Source of the DNA: Viridothelium virens
Taxonomy: Eukaryota; Ascomycota; Dothideomycetes; Trypetheliales; Trypetheliaceae
DNA: 64,000 bases
Assembly (NCBI GenBank): GCA_010094025.1
Contig: ML991853.1
Coordinates: 53,028 to 117,027, forward strand
Reading direction: 5' to 3'
How positions within the stretch are numbered: the first letter of the stretch is position 1; each line of letters starts with the position of its first letter. The notes beneath the pieces were generated by a model, which saw only the letters and a list, made by a program, of their open reading frames with translations, did not search any database and was not told the origin of the DNA. The position numbers and the translations under genes were made by a program. Positions 1-11,754 of this stretch are shown here, piece by piece.

Positions 1-1086
1 CAGACTGCGGAGAGCCTGGAAAGTGGTTTGCCAACGACGCGAGGTCCCTGTCTTCGTCGGTAATGACAATGGGATATGTTTCCAGGAACATGCCAAACAT
101 TCCCATTCCGAAGATTCTCGATTTCGACGTTACTTTAGACAACGTCACCAACGCGCCTTACACCATCAAGACATACATGGAGGGTCACAATGTAGAGGAG
201 CTCTGGTTTAACAGATCTCTTCCCGTTCCTCGAGAAACTCGCCGACAGAATATCCTCGGGTCTCTCGCCACAGCTATGGCCCAACTTCGAACCCACTCAT
301 TCTCTTGGATGGGTACTCTGGACTTTTCGCAGGGATTAGATAGTCCTATCTCCGGCCCGATATTTGACAGGGGCTTCGGCGAACATCGCAGTGAAAATTT
401 CGATGCAAGCGATGGTACGTACACTCGTAAGTGGACCGAAAGCTTGCAGGCCGGGATGAAGGAGCGTATCGAGGCCTGGTCCGAGGCCAATGCAGAGTAT
501 GCCTACAGGATTGGTAATGAGGCAGGGGCCATACGGTGCATAGGGAGTTGCATGCTCTACCAGATTCTAGTCGAGCAGCTTCCCGCACTTCATCGCGCAT
601 CCAGACATTGATTTCCAGAATCTCCTTGCGGATGAAGAGGGTAACATCACGGGAATCCTGGACTGGGATCGCGTCGACACGGTTCCAGCATTTCTTGGAT
701 GGGCATGCCAGCCACATTGGCTCGGCGAGGATTGGAGTGGCGAGTACGTGTGGCCTGACATCTTCGACAGCCATACAATGAGCCCGAGCCAGCTCAACAG
801 CTACCGCGCCTCATACGCGGAGTACATGTGGCAGGCTGCAGATGGCGATGAGGACGTCCAATACACAAGGGCGTCCTCTATGATGTACGCCATCTATACC
901 CAGTTCGGAGGACGTTATCATTATGACGTCTTCTTCGAGATCCTGGACCAGATCGTTCCACGGCTGGGGCGAGTTGCCTACCTTGAACGTGTCGCCCGTT
1001 ATGGATTCGCGCCTGGCGAGGAAAGCTTCCTCAGAGAAGCTATTTCCCAGTTATACAAAGGGTCGTTAGGATTATTGAGGGCCTGA
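1..1086 (+). pseudogene. APH-like phosphotransferase, 5'-truncated by window edge, frameshifted
   Basis: The reading frame is open from base 3 and enters from outside the window. It encodes the C-lobe of an aminoglycoside phosphotransferase/choline kinase-like (APH) protein of the large fungal family. Frame 3 runs to a stop at 609-611; the homologous protein then continues in frame 1 from about 589 to 1086. That frame carries the catalytic HPD loop (HPDIDFQNLL, from about 598) and the metal-binding ILDWD motif (about 655). Compared with the neighbour at 1734-3961, about 13 residues are missing at the frame change, so a small frameshifting deletion is the simplest explanation; I found no intron that restores phase. 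Substrates of these fungal proteins are unknown. A sequencing indel would also explain the break. Confidence 0.7.
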
Positions 1087-1733
1087 ATATAATAGGTGGA
1101 TCTGGGATTGTGGGCCTCATGGCGAGGTTTATTAAATAGTTATTCGAATGCTGGGTGGGAGGAGTGCGTGAATTCTGATGATGTACCATCGGAGCTGACC
1201 CTCTAATAAGACGACGGACTTTACTTTCAGTCGGAAAGTAATATGAAACGACCAATCTTTGAGGACTTTCCCCTTTTTGTTATAAAATCAAAGCAGGTGG
1301 CACCTTAATAGCGTTTAACTCGATAGGAAATGGTAAAAATTCTTTTTAAGAAGGTTTTGTGTGACGTATTTCGCTTGAGGAAGTACACTTTGGTGCACAT
1401 TAAACTCTTGATGATGCAGAACCGCGAGGTCAGAGCGGCTCGGGATGACCCTCACCAGCCAGTTTCCATTCTGAATTGCGTGATATGCCGATTTAAGAAC
1501 ACACTGGATGTACCTCCGGACATAGCTATGACTTTGAGAGAATCGAGTGATGTAACGTCCAGAATAGTGAGCTAAATGCTCTCCTTTGTGTTATTTCTCA
1601 CACCAAGAGGCGGTGATATGCAGTTCGTCTCGGTATCACCGGTTCTAGGCATTGACTCTGTAGGAATATAAACTCCTCGATCCATCGCCTCTGGGGAGGT
1701 CCTCTCGCAATCATTCACAGCCCACCATTGGTC
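1087..1733. other. Spacer between the two APH-like paralogues
   Basis: No convincing gene. It should hold the 3' end of the first paralogue and the promoter of the second. A T-rich stretch lies around 1270-1290. Short open frames here resemble nothing known. Confidence 0.5.
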
Positions 1734-3628
1734 ATGGCACGTCTACAGAAACGGCCGCCAGGGTCAAAGCAGCAGACTCGCAAAGAACTTGAGATTATCT
1801 GGAAGAAGGGCGTACAACAACTCCATAAGCTCAAGGCTGCCGTTCGCTCTCAAGGCAACACTCGAGAGCAAGCCCAGGAACAAGATCTCGAACAGCAAAG
1901 ATTCTCGGCTGCCAGAAAGTTGATCCCTAACATACCATTCAGAAAGAGCAACATCATCAAAGGGGTCAAGGCTAAATTCCATCGCGGCTTCAATAAAAAT
2001 AATGAGGAATCGCCTGCCGCGGTAGGGAATGGTGAGCAAAATATGCTCGCGCTGAGCACGAAATCTAACGTCCTTGACCTATTGCGATGCTGATTGCCCT
2101 CTTTTCAGATTTATTCCCAAGCGCGAATACCATCATAGAAGAACCTGATGACCCTTCTCCAAGAGCGCAAGAAGGGTGTGGACCCCAAGCACACCACGAA
2201 GCTCCTGAAACGTGCGAAGTTCATGAAATCCACGAAGCTCAGAAGACCAACGAAGCTCAAAAGACCAACGAAGAGCATAATATCCACGAGATACATAAGG
2301 ATTCCAAGCTCTGCGGAATCAACCAGGACCATGAAGTCCATCAAGTCCATGAAATACCTGAAACTCCTGGAGCAGTCTCGGAGGCAGTGCTAGATTCCTC
2401 TGACACGAAAGAAATAGTTGGGAATTCTGCGACGGCTCAAGTTATGAAACAAAAAAATGCATCTGATCCATATAGTGGGACGTTGCAGCTTCCTGAGAAG
2501 AGAAGATGTAGCTCTGAGTCAAACTCGTCGCCGAAATTAGAAGGACAATCGAACCTTTCTACGGGGTCGAGCGCAACGACTCCGCCTGATGCCGGCGAAC
2601 GGTCTGAGCTTAATACAGAGTCGGAAGTCAAAGACATTATAGAGCAGATTCATGGACCGTTGAAGAAGATTCCAGAAGAAAGAATCATTGCTTTGGCGCT
2701 CTCTTTGCGCCCTTCGAAAGATGATCATCCTCCAGAGGGTATCCATGCACACCTTGTCCTCACAATCTGTGGAACGAATAACCGCATATACGTCATCGAG
2801 TATAGTGATGGATCCAAAGTCTGTCTACGAGTTCCAGCATCAGGCCTCCAAGTCGATAAATGGTCTGCGGATGAGGCCGACCATCTCCAGTCGACCGCGC
2901 TTTGCATGAAATACATCTCCGAAAACACGAACCTACCAATGCCGAGATTGATTGCATATGACACGACCAAATCAAACTCGATCCAGGCTCCGTACACTTT
3001 GATGACTAATATCGATGGGCGGTCGTTGGATTGTTTGTGGTGGGAGAAGGAAGGCCTCATTCCACTGGAAGAGCGTCGGGAAAACATTCTTAAGAGCTTA
3101 GCCAAATTCATGGCCGAGCTGAGACATCTTTCGTTCCGGCAAGGAGGAAACTTATATTCGAACGATATTACCTCCAGGCCAACTGTATACCCCGATTATT
3201 TGCGGTACCTAGATCATAGGGGGAAGAGATTCGCGAAGAACGCGAATCCAAAGGCTTTACCTGGCCACGCTTCTTTCCAGGTAATGATTCGCCGGAGGCT
3301 TCGAAACTGGTCCATTGGGATGAGGACCTGGTGCACCAAGGAAGGAGACGTCGAGAAGCTCAATTACTACAACGGTGTAAGCAAATTCTACGAGCTTCTC
3401 ATCAGCCATCTGCCGCAAATAAACGCATCCTCCAGCGCAGCAGCTCCAATGTCAGAACACTTCTTTGTCTCACCTCCAGACAATGATCTCCAGAATATTC
3501 TTGCGGACGAGCACGGAAATATCACCGGTTTTATTGACTGGGACAGCATTGAGAGTCTCCCTGCGTACCTGAGCTGGGCTGGCCAGCCTATATTTCTACG
3601 GGCCGACTGGATGGAAGATTACGATTAG
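1734..3628 (+). CDS. APH-like phosphotransferase with premature stop
   Basis: Two exons, 1734-2031 and 2109-3628, joined by a 77-nt intron (GTGAGC donor, GCTGAT branch, TTTTCAG acceptor); the split codon reads Asp and 605 residues result. The N-terminal ~190 residues are a charged, low-complexity extension with His/Glu repeats. The kinase-like part follows: a glycine-poor N-lobe, a middle helix region, a catalytic loop (PPDNDLQNIL, about 3472-3501, the usual His replaced by Pro but Asp kept) and FIDWD (about 3529). The stop TAG at 3626-3628 falls where the upstream paralogue has Trp (EYVWP versus EDYD-stop-P). The frame stays open for 110 more codons. The truncated protein keeps the catalytic motifs but loses the conserved C-terminal helices, so activity is doubtful. 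The ATG at 1734 is the first in frame. Confidence 0.65.
2233..2268 (+). repeat. 18-bp tandem duplication in coding sequence
   Basis: Two adjacent 18-bp copies (2233-2250, 2251-2268) differ at one base and encode a repeated EAQKTN block. They sit inside a longer His/Glu-rich low-complexity stretch (about 2200-2365). Confidence 0.7.
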
Positions 3629-3961
3629 CCCGTCGCTTCGGGACAGTCCAATTCGCCAACCGAGCTTGCACACTATCGCAAACAATACGCGCAGTACCTC
3701 GCGGAGGCGTGTGGAGACACTGATGGTGGTGTTACTGGCTTCACCGAAAAGGCCGCGATGCTCCAGGCTCTGTGGGATAGTTTTGGCAGAAGCCATCACG
3801 AGGAGACTGCGCGTAAGTTTCTGGAGATTTTGCTTCCACGCGTTGATATGCGCGGCCACATGATACGCTTGGGCATGGTTTGGTTAGATGGAGAGGAGGA
3901 ATGGATGCACAGGGAGGTAGAGGCACTCTTCGCTCCCACGATTATGAGCACAGTCGGCTAG
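3629..3961 (+). pseudogene. In-frame C-terminal tail of the APH-like gene beyond the premature TAG
   Basis: Codons directly after the TAG stay open in the same frame to a stop at 3959-3961. They encode a tail that aligns by eye with the end of the upstream paralogue: a HYRKQYAQYL block, a helix around 3750-3830, then a basic/hydrophobic segment. One G-to-A change (TGG to TAG) accounts for the break. I see no intron that removes the stop. Confidence 0.7.
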
Positions 3962-4297
3962 AATGGTTGGGCCGAGGTTTGATGATATGATGCTTAAGCA
4001 TGTATAATAGCGTGGCAGTCGTCATTTTGGACTTCGGAGATTCTCCTCCTTTGGGCTGTCCTTGTTCTGTGAGACTGCCAGTAGATTGTTTCATCTAGGA
4101 AACGGAATACCACTGCACCGAGTGGTATTCCCTTCCCTAGCTGCAGAACGATATGTAGACCAATTGAGCTTCGGGATTGATTATGCAACGAATCTGTCTG
4201 TGGTGCTGCTCTCCTGCTACCTGCATTACTGACGCTGAGCACTAATGATGACGGTCGCAAGAGCAAGACTTGCAAGTCTCAGTAGTTCACGCTGTCG
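3962..4297. other. Short convergent spacer
   Basis: Lies between the APH-like gene (plus) and the next gene (minus). It contains only 3' untranslated sequence as far as I can see. Confidence 0.5.
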
Positions 4298-5497
4298 TTA
4301 AAGTTCTCCGTGACGAGGTCCAATTGCAGGCCAAGTCGTAGGCTTCGGTCGTCTGTCTATTCCAGCAAACTCATCTGCCTTCTTTCTTATCTCCTCACAT
4401 TCTGGCGGCTCGTTGCAATCGGTTTGCTGACTTTCAAGCGCGTCCTTCGCAGCTAGCGCGGCGCCGAGAGCTAGAATATGTTTCTTTGGAAGATGAGGAT
4501 GGTCGTCCGAAAAAGAGCTAGCGTGTGAGCCCTGAATTGCATCAACGAATATGGGATCATTGGCATTGGCACCAGCAAGCATCAGCATGTTAGGTCTTTG
4601 TGAGGCGATGAATTGGTCGATCCACTCGGCCATCTCCTTAGACGTGAGATCCTTCCTCACTGAAAACGCGATTGGGTCTGAGAATACGCTTATTAGCGGT
4701 GTCTTGGCTACTGATGCTGTGGCCACGCCATCATTGTATTCAAGGACCGATATGCGGCCAGGACCTGTACAATCGAAGGCTTCGTAGCTAATACGACACA
4801 ACTCGTAGCCAGCTGCAGTATATGCACAAGAGGGCGTACTTTCCATTCTAACTAATCTGCGAAATGTTTTTTGTACAGCATCGAGAATGTGGCAGGCTTC
4901 CTCGGTGGCTGCGAGCCAGGAAGGTAGAACAATACCGACTGCTTTTTGAGCAAGTATCTCAGAGGTCATATCTTTGAAAGGTGGCAGAGCGAGGACGTGA
5001 TTTTGTATTAACTGTGCCGTCGGATGCAAGGGAGTCGACTCCTCTGGCAGTGGCGCAATGGATGGCTGCCAGAGAAATTCATTCGTCCAGCGGATGCAGC
5101 TGACAAGGAAGCTTGGAAATGACGCATCGAACGGGGAAGGCTCACGGGGCGGACGAGGTCGATAGCACTTTGGCACAGCCTTCTGTATTTCCTGACCACT
5201 CGCCTGGTTGACTTTGGACTTCATCAAATTCTGATACTCCGTTGACGCGGCTAGGGTTCCAGTAGCTATCATGGAGCCATTATGGAAAGCAGCAGCTGAG
5301 GACCTAGCATCAAATTAGCGCAAACCTCGAATTGCAAAACCAGAAGCTCACAGTCTATTCAATGATATCTCAATGCTGTAGGTCTCGCTCAAAAGATCAT
5401 TTAGCTGAATGCATTCCCGACAATCGCAGGTCCCTGCGCTCGGCGCAAGAAGACAACAAACCCACAATAAGGCGATAGTGAAGATTTTAGATCGCAT
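4298..5497 (-). CDS. Secreted/ER protein with probable actin-Hsp70-like ATPase fold
   Basis: Two exons on the minus strand, 5352-5497 and 4298-5303, with a 48-nt intron (GTGAGC donor, GCTAAT branch, GCTAG acceptor) give 383 residues. The start at 5497 yields a clear signal peptide (about residues 1-22). Next come a short Cys-containing segment and an AFHNGSMIATG stretch that resembles the start of fungal Hsp70-like ATPase domains. A C-terminal ILALGAALAAKDALE helix resembles the end of that fold. The canonical phosphate loops are not obvious, so ATP binding is unproven. The protein ends in HGEL, which looks like but does not match the usual KDEL/HDEL signal. The second-exon ATG at 5272 would lose the signal peptide. 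The exon structure is well supported; the fold is inference. Confidence 0.6.
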
Positions 5498-6626
5498 GGC
5501 AAGTGAGCTGTTCGAAATCTACTCAGGCTTGCAAGGATGCTTCACTGTATTACTGAGCCTGAGGAAGTTGGGAATTCCGGGGGGTAGTCGAACCGATGTG
5601 AAAGAGATAGATCTTGATGAAAAGACAATTTATTTACTCTATTTAGGGACCATTGAACAAGTGCGAGTGCTTGCGTAAGTAGCGTATCAGTCTGAGAGAG
5701 AGAGCCGAGTCAGCGCTGTTCTCTTTTCAGCTGGTAAATACGTATCGTAACTCAAATGCGCGACAGTAAAAGCTAGCCTATATTTGATTCTTCCATCCAG
5801 AGAAATCTTCCAAGCAATTGGCTCCGATAGCTGAGAGAACCTTTAATGACTCATGTAATATCAGAAGGCGGTAGTTATAAAGCTCGAGAATATCAATACG
5901 CAGTCACTTAGGCCAAGCGGGGGACTGTGCCTCTTGTGCCACATGGGTAGTAAGAAGAGCCAGATTATTTGGTCAATCCGCTGCTTATGACGTCAGAGAA
6001 CAAGATGAACCAAGTGTGCTTTATTAATAACAGCAGCGGGCTGGCAACGACCATCCACGCAAGTGGTACTTGATCAATGTTTTAGAGGACGCCGCATTCA
6101 TCGCAGAACAAGGTTCGCTCTCTTAACAGAGAACAACACGGCCGAGCGACAGAGTAAGGCAAAAGGTGAAGCCGATCTATGCCTTGTTATAGGAGTCAAC
6201 TGGTCGCCACGATCGTATTCCCGTGGGGATTTCACTATTCCGGAGATAATTGTTGATCGAATCTTTAGGAAAGAGTCATTCGTACACCAGGAGCCAGATT
6301 TTGTGCGGTAAGTCAAGGAAGCCAAGGGCCATATTAGCCTGAAGAGTTTGACTGATTGAAGAGGGAGCTGCTAAACAACTTCCTTCGGCTTGCGTAAGTT
6401 GTGGGTTGAATATCGCTGGAAGAGACTGGTTCTATCGACGATGTTCCAGGTCCCAAGATTGGGCGATATATGGGAATGCAGGCGCGGTGGCTAAATACAC
6501 CAGTGGCCTGGCAATGTAATTCTGCTCTCACAGCCAGCTCCACGTCGCTCTCAGACTCAAATTTGCACATCGTATGATACATGTTGCACGTCAGAAAAAC
6601 CATGGGTATCGAAGCTATTGACAAAT
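5498..6626. other. Intergenic region, no gene seen
   Basis: Contains the promoter of the minus-strand gene ending at 4298 and the 3' untranslated region of the transporter gene at 6627. Small open frames (for example 6063-6311) lack any recognisable feature. Confidence 0.5.
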
Positions 6627-8081
6627 CTAAGTGTGTTCAGGGGGCGCCTCTGGTAGCAAAGCGTCTGTCGTTGGTGTTTTTGCTTTCGTCCAATATTTCT
6701 GTAAAGGAGGACGAATCAGATCATTGAAGAGGAAAGTACCATAGACGAGGATAGCGAAACCAAGGAGTTGAAGCCATTTGAAGGACTCCCAGCCAAGGCC
6801 TAAGCTTACGATCCAAATGAAGAGCGTCCGGCAGGTATCGATTACAGAACGAGCCGTTGCGGAAATATTACGGGTAATCGCAAGACCGAAGGCATTAAAG
6901 CCGCTAGCGAGGTCAGTCATCAGTCCGGAGCAAGTCTTCCAAAAGACAAATAAAATAGGGAACAGGACTTACCCAATGCTGATCATGATGAGCACGCTCG
7001 TGACAGCAATAGTACGATTTTCAGCGACCTCTCTTAGTCCTTCGCTCGCATCGAAATATCCATAGCGCCCCTGAGGAGTACTTCCCACGGCGAGATGCAG
7101 TATGATCATTAGGATGACTGTGACAAGGAAGCCAAACAACCCTTCCCATCCCACGACTTTCAAGGGCTGCAGCGCATATCGTTCCATAATACTTTCTTCA
7201 ACGACGAATTGCGTTGCTGTGAAAATTTGTCCGCCAGCGATCAACAATATCCCGATGATCGTATTTGCTACCGCAGAATCCGTGGCGATCTCCCCAGCCC
7301 TCTTCACCATACTTGACATTGCATGCTTGAGTTCAATGCTCTTGTCCATCATCACCATCATGTTTTCATTGGTGCCTTTTCCGTCCAAGTCCGGGACCTT
7401 TCCGTCGCCTTCGACAATGCCTGCTAGACCGACAACAGCGACGCCAAGTACAACGATGATCAGAGCGAACCATTTGTACCAGCCCAGCCTCCTCTTCAAA
7501 AATACCACGGAAAAGAGGCCGACGAACAGAACAAGTGCGCCACGAGTCATTTGGTATATGGATGCAGCAACGAAGAGAAGACCGACATTCATACAGGTCG
7601 TGCCGGCAATGTCGCAGGAAGCAGGCAGCGCAAGTAAAATTGTTCGCCAGCCAGTCAGTGGCAGCCTTCCCTCATCGTCAATTTGCTTCATTCCCGCACC
7701 GTTCTCGCCTTCCAAGCCATATCTCTCTTCCACTTCAGCGGCCTGATTGTTGTCATTGACCTCCGACTCAGCATCCGGTGTATCGACTGCCGTGCTCGCA
7801 TCGCTGATCGGCGCATATGATGCCGTCTCACCCTTGGTCGGATAAAATCGATTGAAGAGGAATATGCCGCCCACGACGAGCCAGCATCCCATCTCGCCAA
7901 CAAACATCTGTGCGGTCTGGATGACAGGTTGCTCGAATCGGTGCCGTTTCGATGGATCAGGGTTCGAGCAGTCGCGTACACACTGCAGGTCTTGGTATTT
8001 GGTAAGCAATGTATTGCAGACACCCGTCAAGAGCATCATTGCAACGAGGAAAGGGATGAGTGCTTGGACTGCGATAGCCAT
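6627..8081 (-). CDS. SLC35F6-like DMT-superfamily transporter
   Basis: Two exons on the minus strand, 6973-8081 and 6627-6903, with a 69-nt intron (GTAAGT donor, CTGAC branch, GCTAG acceptor; split Gly codon) give 461 residues. About ten hydrophobic segments alternate with short loops. The first reads LIPFLVAMMLLTGVCNTLL and is followed by TKYQDLQCV, typical of SLC35F6-like drug/metabolite transporters. A long acidic loop after the second segment is poorly conserved in such proteins. I chose the ATG at 8081 because it has a good context (ACCATGG) and sits just before the first membrane segment; the frame is open further upstream but without an ATG. Human SLC35F6 is reported in lysosome and mitochondrion; the fungal substrate is unknown. 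Confidence 0.85.
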
Positions 8082-10215
8082 GGTCGATGCTGTAACGAGG
8101 GTAGCCCCGACAGATTCAAAGTGTAAAAGAAGATTTGGTGACCGAGTTGACCTCTCAAAGCCTTTTACCCATTCATGGTACGGAGTACAGAATAAATAGT
8201 TCGAGGCAGGTCGAGCTTGCAAGCACGCGAGAGGGTCACGATGGAGATGCAGATGATGAGGTGAAAGGCAGTGCTCTTAGACAGGCCCTACCTTATCGTG
8301 GTTAGGATCCGGGGATAAGCCTATCAAACAGCGTCCGCCGTTGATTGGCTAGATTCTCTCGATCTCATCCCCATCCACGCCGAGAGATCACAAAGGAGGA
8401 CAATCATCCCACGATGACTTTTTTGTTTATTTGTTTCTTATGATACTCGTTTAAGTATTTCGGCGTTGGACGCTTAGTATTAGTGAAATGTATCAAAGGC
8501 TTTCAGCGACTGACACCTTGGAAGGTTTGAACTCGATAACATTATGTTACAACCAACAGGCTAGATTGCGACTCGTTCAACTTCGAGTATTCAGCTGTAT
8601 AGATTCCCTTGCTGCATTATGCAGTTTTCCATGTATTTCATAAGCTCTCTCAACCAGGTCAACGTCGGCACCGATCCTGGGGCTTCAGCTGTGGTATATT
8701 GATACCATTTCACTGGCTTTCAGCACCTTCATAAGCGAAGGCTGCGCGCCTGTTCTTCGGTGCTTCTTGTGAAACATCTGAGATAAAATGTTTCTAATTC
8801 GAATCCAATATTGTTGGACAGGCTGGAACCCTTTATCATGCAGATCTTCAAGACGATCACCGGTAATCTCCTAGCCACGTTCAGCCCAAAAGCTTTTGCA
8901 AAATACGCAACGGAGGTCTACCCATCTGTAGGACAGAGAGATAACGAAGTCAAAATCAGTTCACGCCGTTTAACTTACACGAAAGCGCAAGCCGGATATC
9001 ATAGAGCACAACCCAATAGTAGGAGCTCTCCCCGATTGAAAATGCTGTAAAACTAACGAATCCTAGAAAATTGGGCACCAAATATCAAAGATCAATCAGG
9101 CATGTTAAATAAAGAACAATGTGCCTCACAACCAAGTTCCCCTTTGATCAGAAGCTCCTCCGGATGATGCGTTGGGCTCCCTACAAACGAAGATATCCTT
9201 AGATGGCGTCACTGTCTTCGAGGAATTGACGGAGGACGAAGCTACAAACTAAACCGCCTCCTCAGAAGAGGCCAAAAAACTGATCGACTAATATGTAGGA
9301 CAGACGCTCAATTCATGGGTTTTCATGCTGATGGATTCCTTAGCATTACTATTTTGCAGGCTTCGGGGCCAGTAGTCCATCCGATCCTGTGACCGATTCC
9401 CAAAAGAAAGTCATCTTTGGAGATGTCGATTTGTTGACAGTTCCTAGCCCGCGAGGCCAGAGCAATACCGACACAGCTTCGAAAATGTAGTTCTCTGAAA
9501 ACCTTGGTAGCTCACGCAAACACCTGGATTTGGTAAGAGCATCTCCTCCTTCTGCATGGGTGTCCTCATATAAAAGAGTGTCCTTTGCTCTGATTCGAAA
9601 GGACCTTACCCTACATTCAAGGACGTTCATCACGTGTTTATACCGTCCCTTGCTTCGAGACACAAAGGATTCCCTTGGCCCACACCTGTTGTTACTGTGT
9701 GTTCATGTTTTGTGTGTGTTGATTGTGAGACATCGCAAAAAATGGTCTCAAGCCAATCGTAGCTGCTCACCCGTCCGACCACCTGTCTACGGCCTTGGTG
9801 AGAAATGTAGATTATCTTGTAGAAGAGGGTCATATGCAACAAAGGGAAAGTCACGATTGAAGCAACATGCCACTGGATAGTTTAGACGCAGCCTTTTCCC
9901 AACGCGCGTAGACAATGCAGGAAAATTCTACGGTGTTATTCGAGCGAACAGGTCATGAGACAGATTAATGCACTTGATAAACGGTGATGATGGGGGAACA
10001 ATGAGGCTCGGAGATAGCTCAAGCTCAGCTTCATAGGCACTAATCACAACAAACAGTTTTCCCACGTCACACGCTACCAAACGGCTTTTGCACGTAGTTA
10101 AAACATCTCCATCCCCACGAAAGCATAGAAAAGTACCTAGAGGTCGCGATTGTGACCGCAAGAAGACTTCTCGTTCCATTCCCCGAGAAAATCCCGTCAT
10201 TCTACAAAGCCGAGA
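8082..10215. other. Long divergent intergenic region
   Basis: About 2.1 kb between divergently transcribed genes. A TACGGAGTAC motif lies at 8179-8188, just upstream of the transporter start. Small open frames (8811-9050, 9349-9663, 9530-9880) look like chance. No repeat or RNA gene recognised. Confidence 0.45.
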
Positions 10216-11139
10216 ATGTCCTTCTCAAAGCCCTTCGAATTCCTCAACCTGCCGCAGGAGATCCGATGCATCATATACGATATGATCGAAGACGAAGACG
10301 ATGGCGAGGACGATGGCGAGGACTACACCCTTTTGGTAGAGACGATTACTTCGGGATATTGGGGGACTCCCACACTCTTCCACTTGGCAAAAACATGCAC
10401 GCAAATCCGAGCTGAAATCATGCATCAGCTGGTCTATAGACCATGCATCTTTGTCCTGAAGGAGTATCCATACTCGGAACATCTGGACCCATCCTCTCCC
10501 ATCAATCACAGTCCCGTTCGACAATTCCTCAACGAGCTCTGCGAAACCGATAAACGCGAATTCGTTTCATGTCAAATACGTGTACGCGCTGACCCGTTCG
10601 CTGTCGCAAGTGGAGCTGTCGAACAGTTGCTGGACGAGATCCCAAATGCATCATATTTCATCACTGTAGCCTCGAATTTGGCGACTCGTCCCAGAGATAT
10701 GAAGATTCTGGACACGGCAATAGAGGCAATTGAGAAGATTTTCCAGCATTATAGCCAGACCGGAGAGTCGATTCCAAACGAAGAGGAGATTCTAAGTCGG
10801 TTGAACGACAAAGTTCTATCTATTAATGACGAGCTCGTGGATATAGAAACCGCGTACGAAGTGACGGAGATGTCTGCAAGTATTCTGATGATGATCCACA
10901 ATTGGAGGGCTCGCCTCGGCGGGGATGTTGAATACGGCCTCTGCGAACTTCGTGACCAGGGTTGGGATGTGACTGAAGTCGATATAGCTTCCATGGGAGA
11001 AGCATTCGAGAAGCCGAGTTACCGACGGACAGATAAACCAGCGGCGAGGTTCGCATTTCCTATCAGGATTCAACGGGATAGCGACGGCTGCGATATAGAG
11101 ACCCATATTTATTTTCCGTCACACGACTTCTCAGTCTAG
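10216..11139 (+). CDS. F-box-like hypothetical protein
   Basis: A single-exon 307-residue protein. Residues 7-24 (FEFLNLPQEIRCIIYDMI) match the short F-box-like/2EXR-type motif at the start of many fungal proteins of unknown role. An acidic stretch (EDEDDGEDDGED) follows. The rest is predicted mainly helical, with no catalytic motif that I recognise. F-box proteins usually bring substrates to SCF ubiquitin ligases through Skp1, but in this very large fungal family that is rarely shown. The ATG at 10216 is the first in frame and directly precedes the motif. Confidence 0.7.
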   Translation: MSFSKPFEFLNLPQEIRCIIYDMIEDEDDGEDDGEDYTLLVETITSGYWGTPTLFHLAKTCTQIRAEIMHQLVYRPCIFVLKEYPYSEHLDPSSPINHSPVRQFLNELCETDKREFVSCQIRVRADPFAVASGAVEQLLDEIPNASYFITVASNLATRPRDMKILDTAIEAIEKIFQHYSQTGESIPNEEEILSRLNDKVLSINDELVDIETAYEVTEMSASILMMIHNWRARLGGDVEYGLCELRDQGWDVTEVDIASMGEAFEKPSYRRTDKPAARFAFPIRIQRDSDGCDIETHIYFPSHDFSV

Positions 11140-11754
11140 TTGCAAAGTACAGTAGATGGGTCTGAATCGGATGGAAGCGAAGCAACTACGCTATCAGTGG
11201 GTGGCAGAATTCAAGAACCATCGGGCAGCCGCGATTTCGCTTGGAGACTCACGGCTTTTATGGAAGCGGAGATAGGCTCACCGTTTATAAATAGCTTGCT
11301 TGTTTACTCATTTGGCTGTTTTCTTCTCCCTCATTCTTTGGCCTTTTCTCTCGTTTTTGGTCCTTGCAATCCCTTGTTGGAGTCAATGTTCCTGAAGTTT
11401 TTACTGAAGGATGCCACTCGATGAAATATAACTTTGACTACATTGTTGTTTAACTGAGCTTGATTCCCTCGTGAGTTCTGACATGCTCTGTTGCGGGTGG
11501 ACTGCGAGGGGATGGGATGGGATGGGTAATGATGAGTTGGAAACGCGATTTCGCTTTCGTCTCGGCTCGCGCCGAATTGGTGCTTGGACCACTCGACATC
11601 AACAACGCGACCCGCCTTTAGTCATGTATTTATTGTTTGACTGACAGGCGCGGTCGTTTCTTTGTTTAGCTGCTCCCTCCTCGAAATATCCGCTACGAAA
11701 TTGGGCCTCCTTGGGGCAATACATGTCTTCAGTGCAATTGCAATTCTATCAACG
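11140..11754. other. Intergenic region/5' untranslated region
   Basis: Separates two plus-strand genes. The part close to 11755 is probably 5' leader of the Whi5/Nrm1-like gene. A GGGATGGGATGGGATGGG run lies at about 11511-11528. No gene seen. Confidence 0.45.

Noticed and set aside
512-600. Intron that would repair the first APH-like copy
   Set aside because: The only GT...AG pair tested (515-570) leaves the wrong phase and would remove sequence homologous to the paralogue.
3626-3628. Programmed stop-codon readthrough at the APH-like TAG
   Set aside because: The context is TAG CCC, not the TGA CTA known to promote readthrough in fungi; a plain nonsense change at a conserved Trp is simpler.
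8811-9880. Short open frames in the 8.1-10.2 kb spacer
   Set aside because: No signal peptides, domains or plausible introns; frames overlap on opposite strands.
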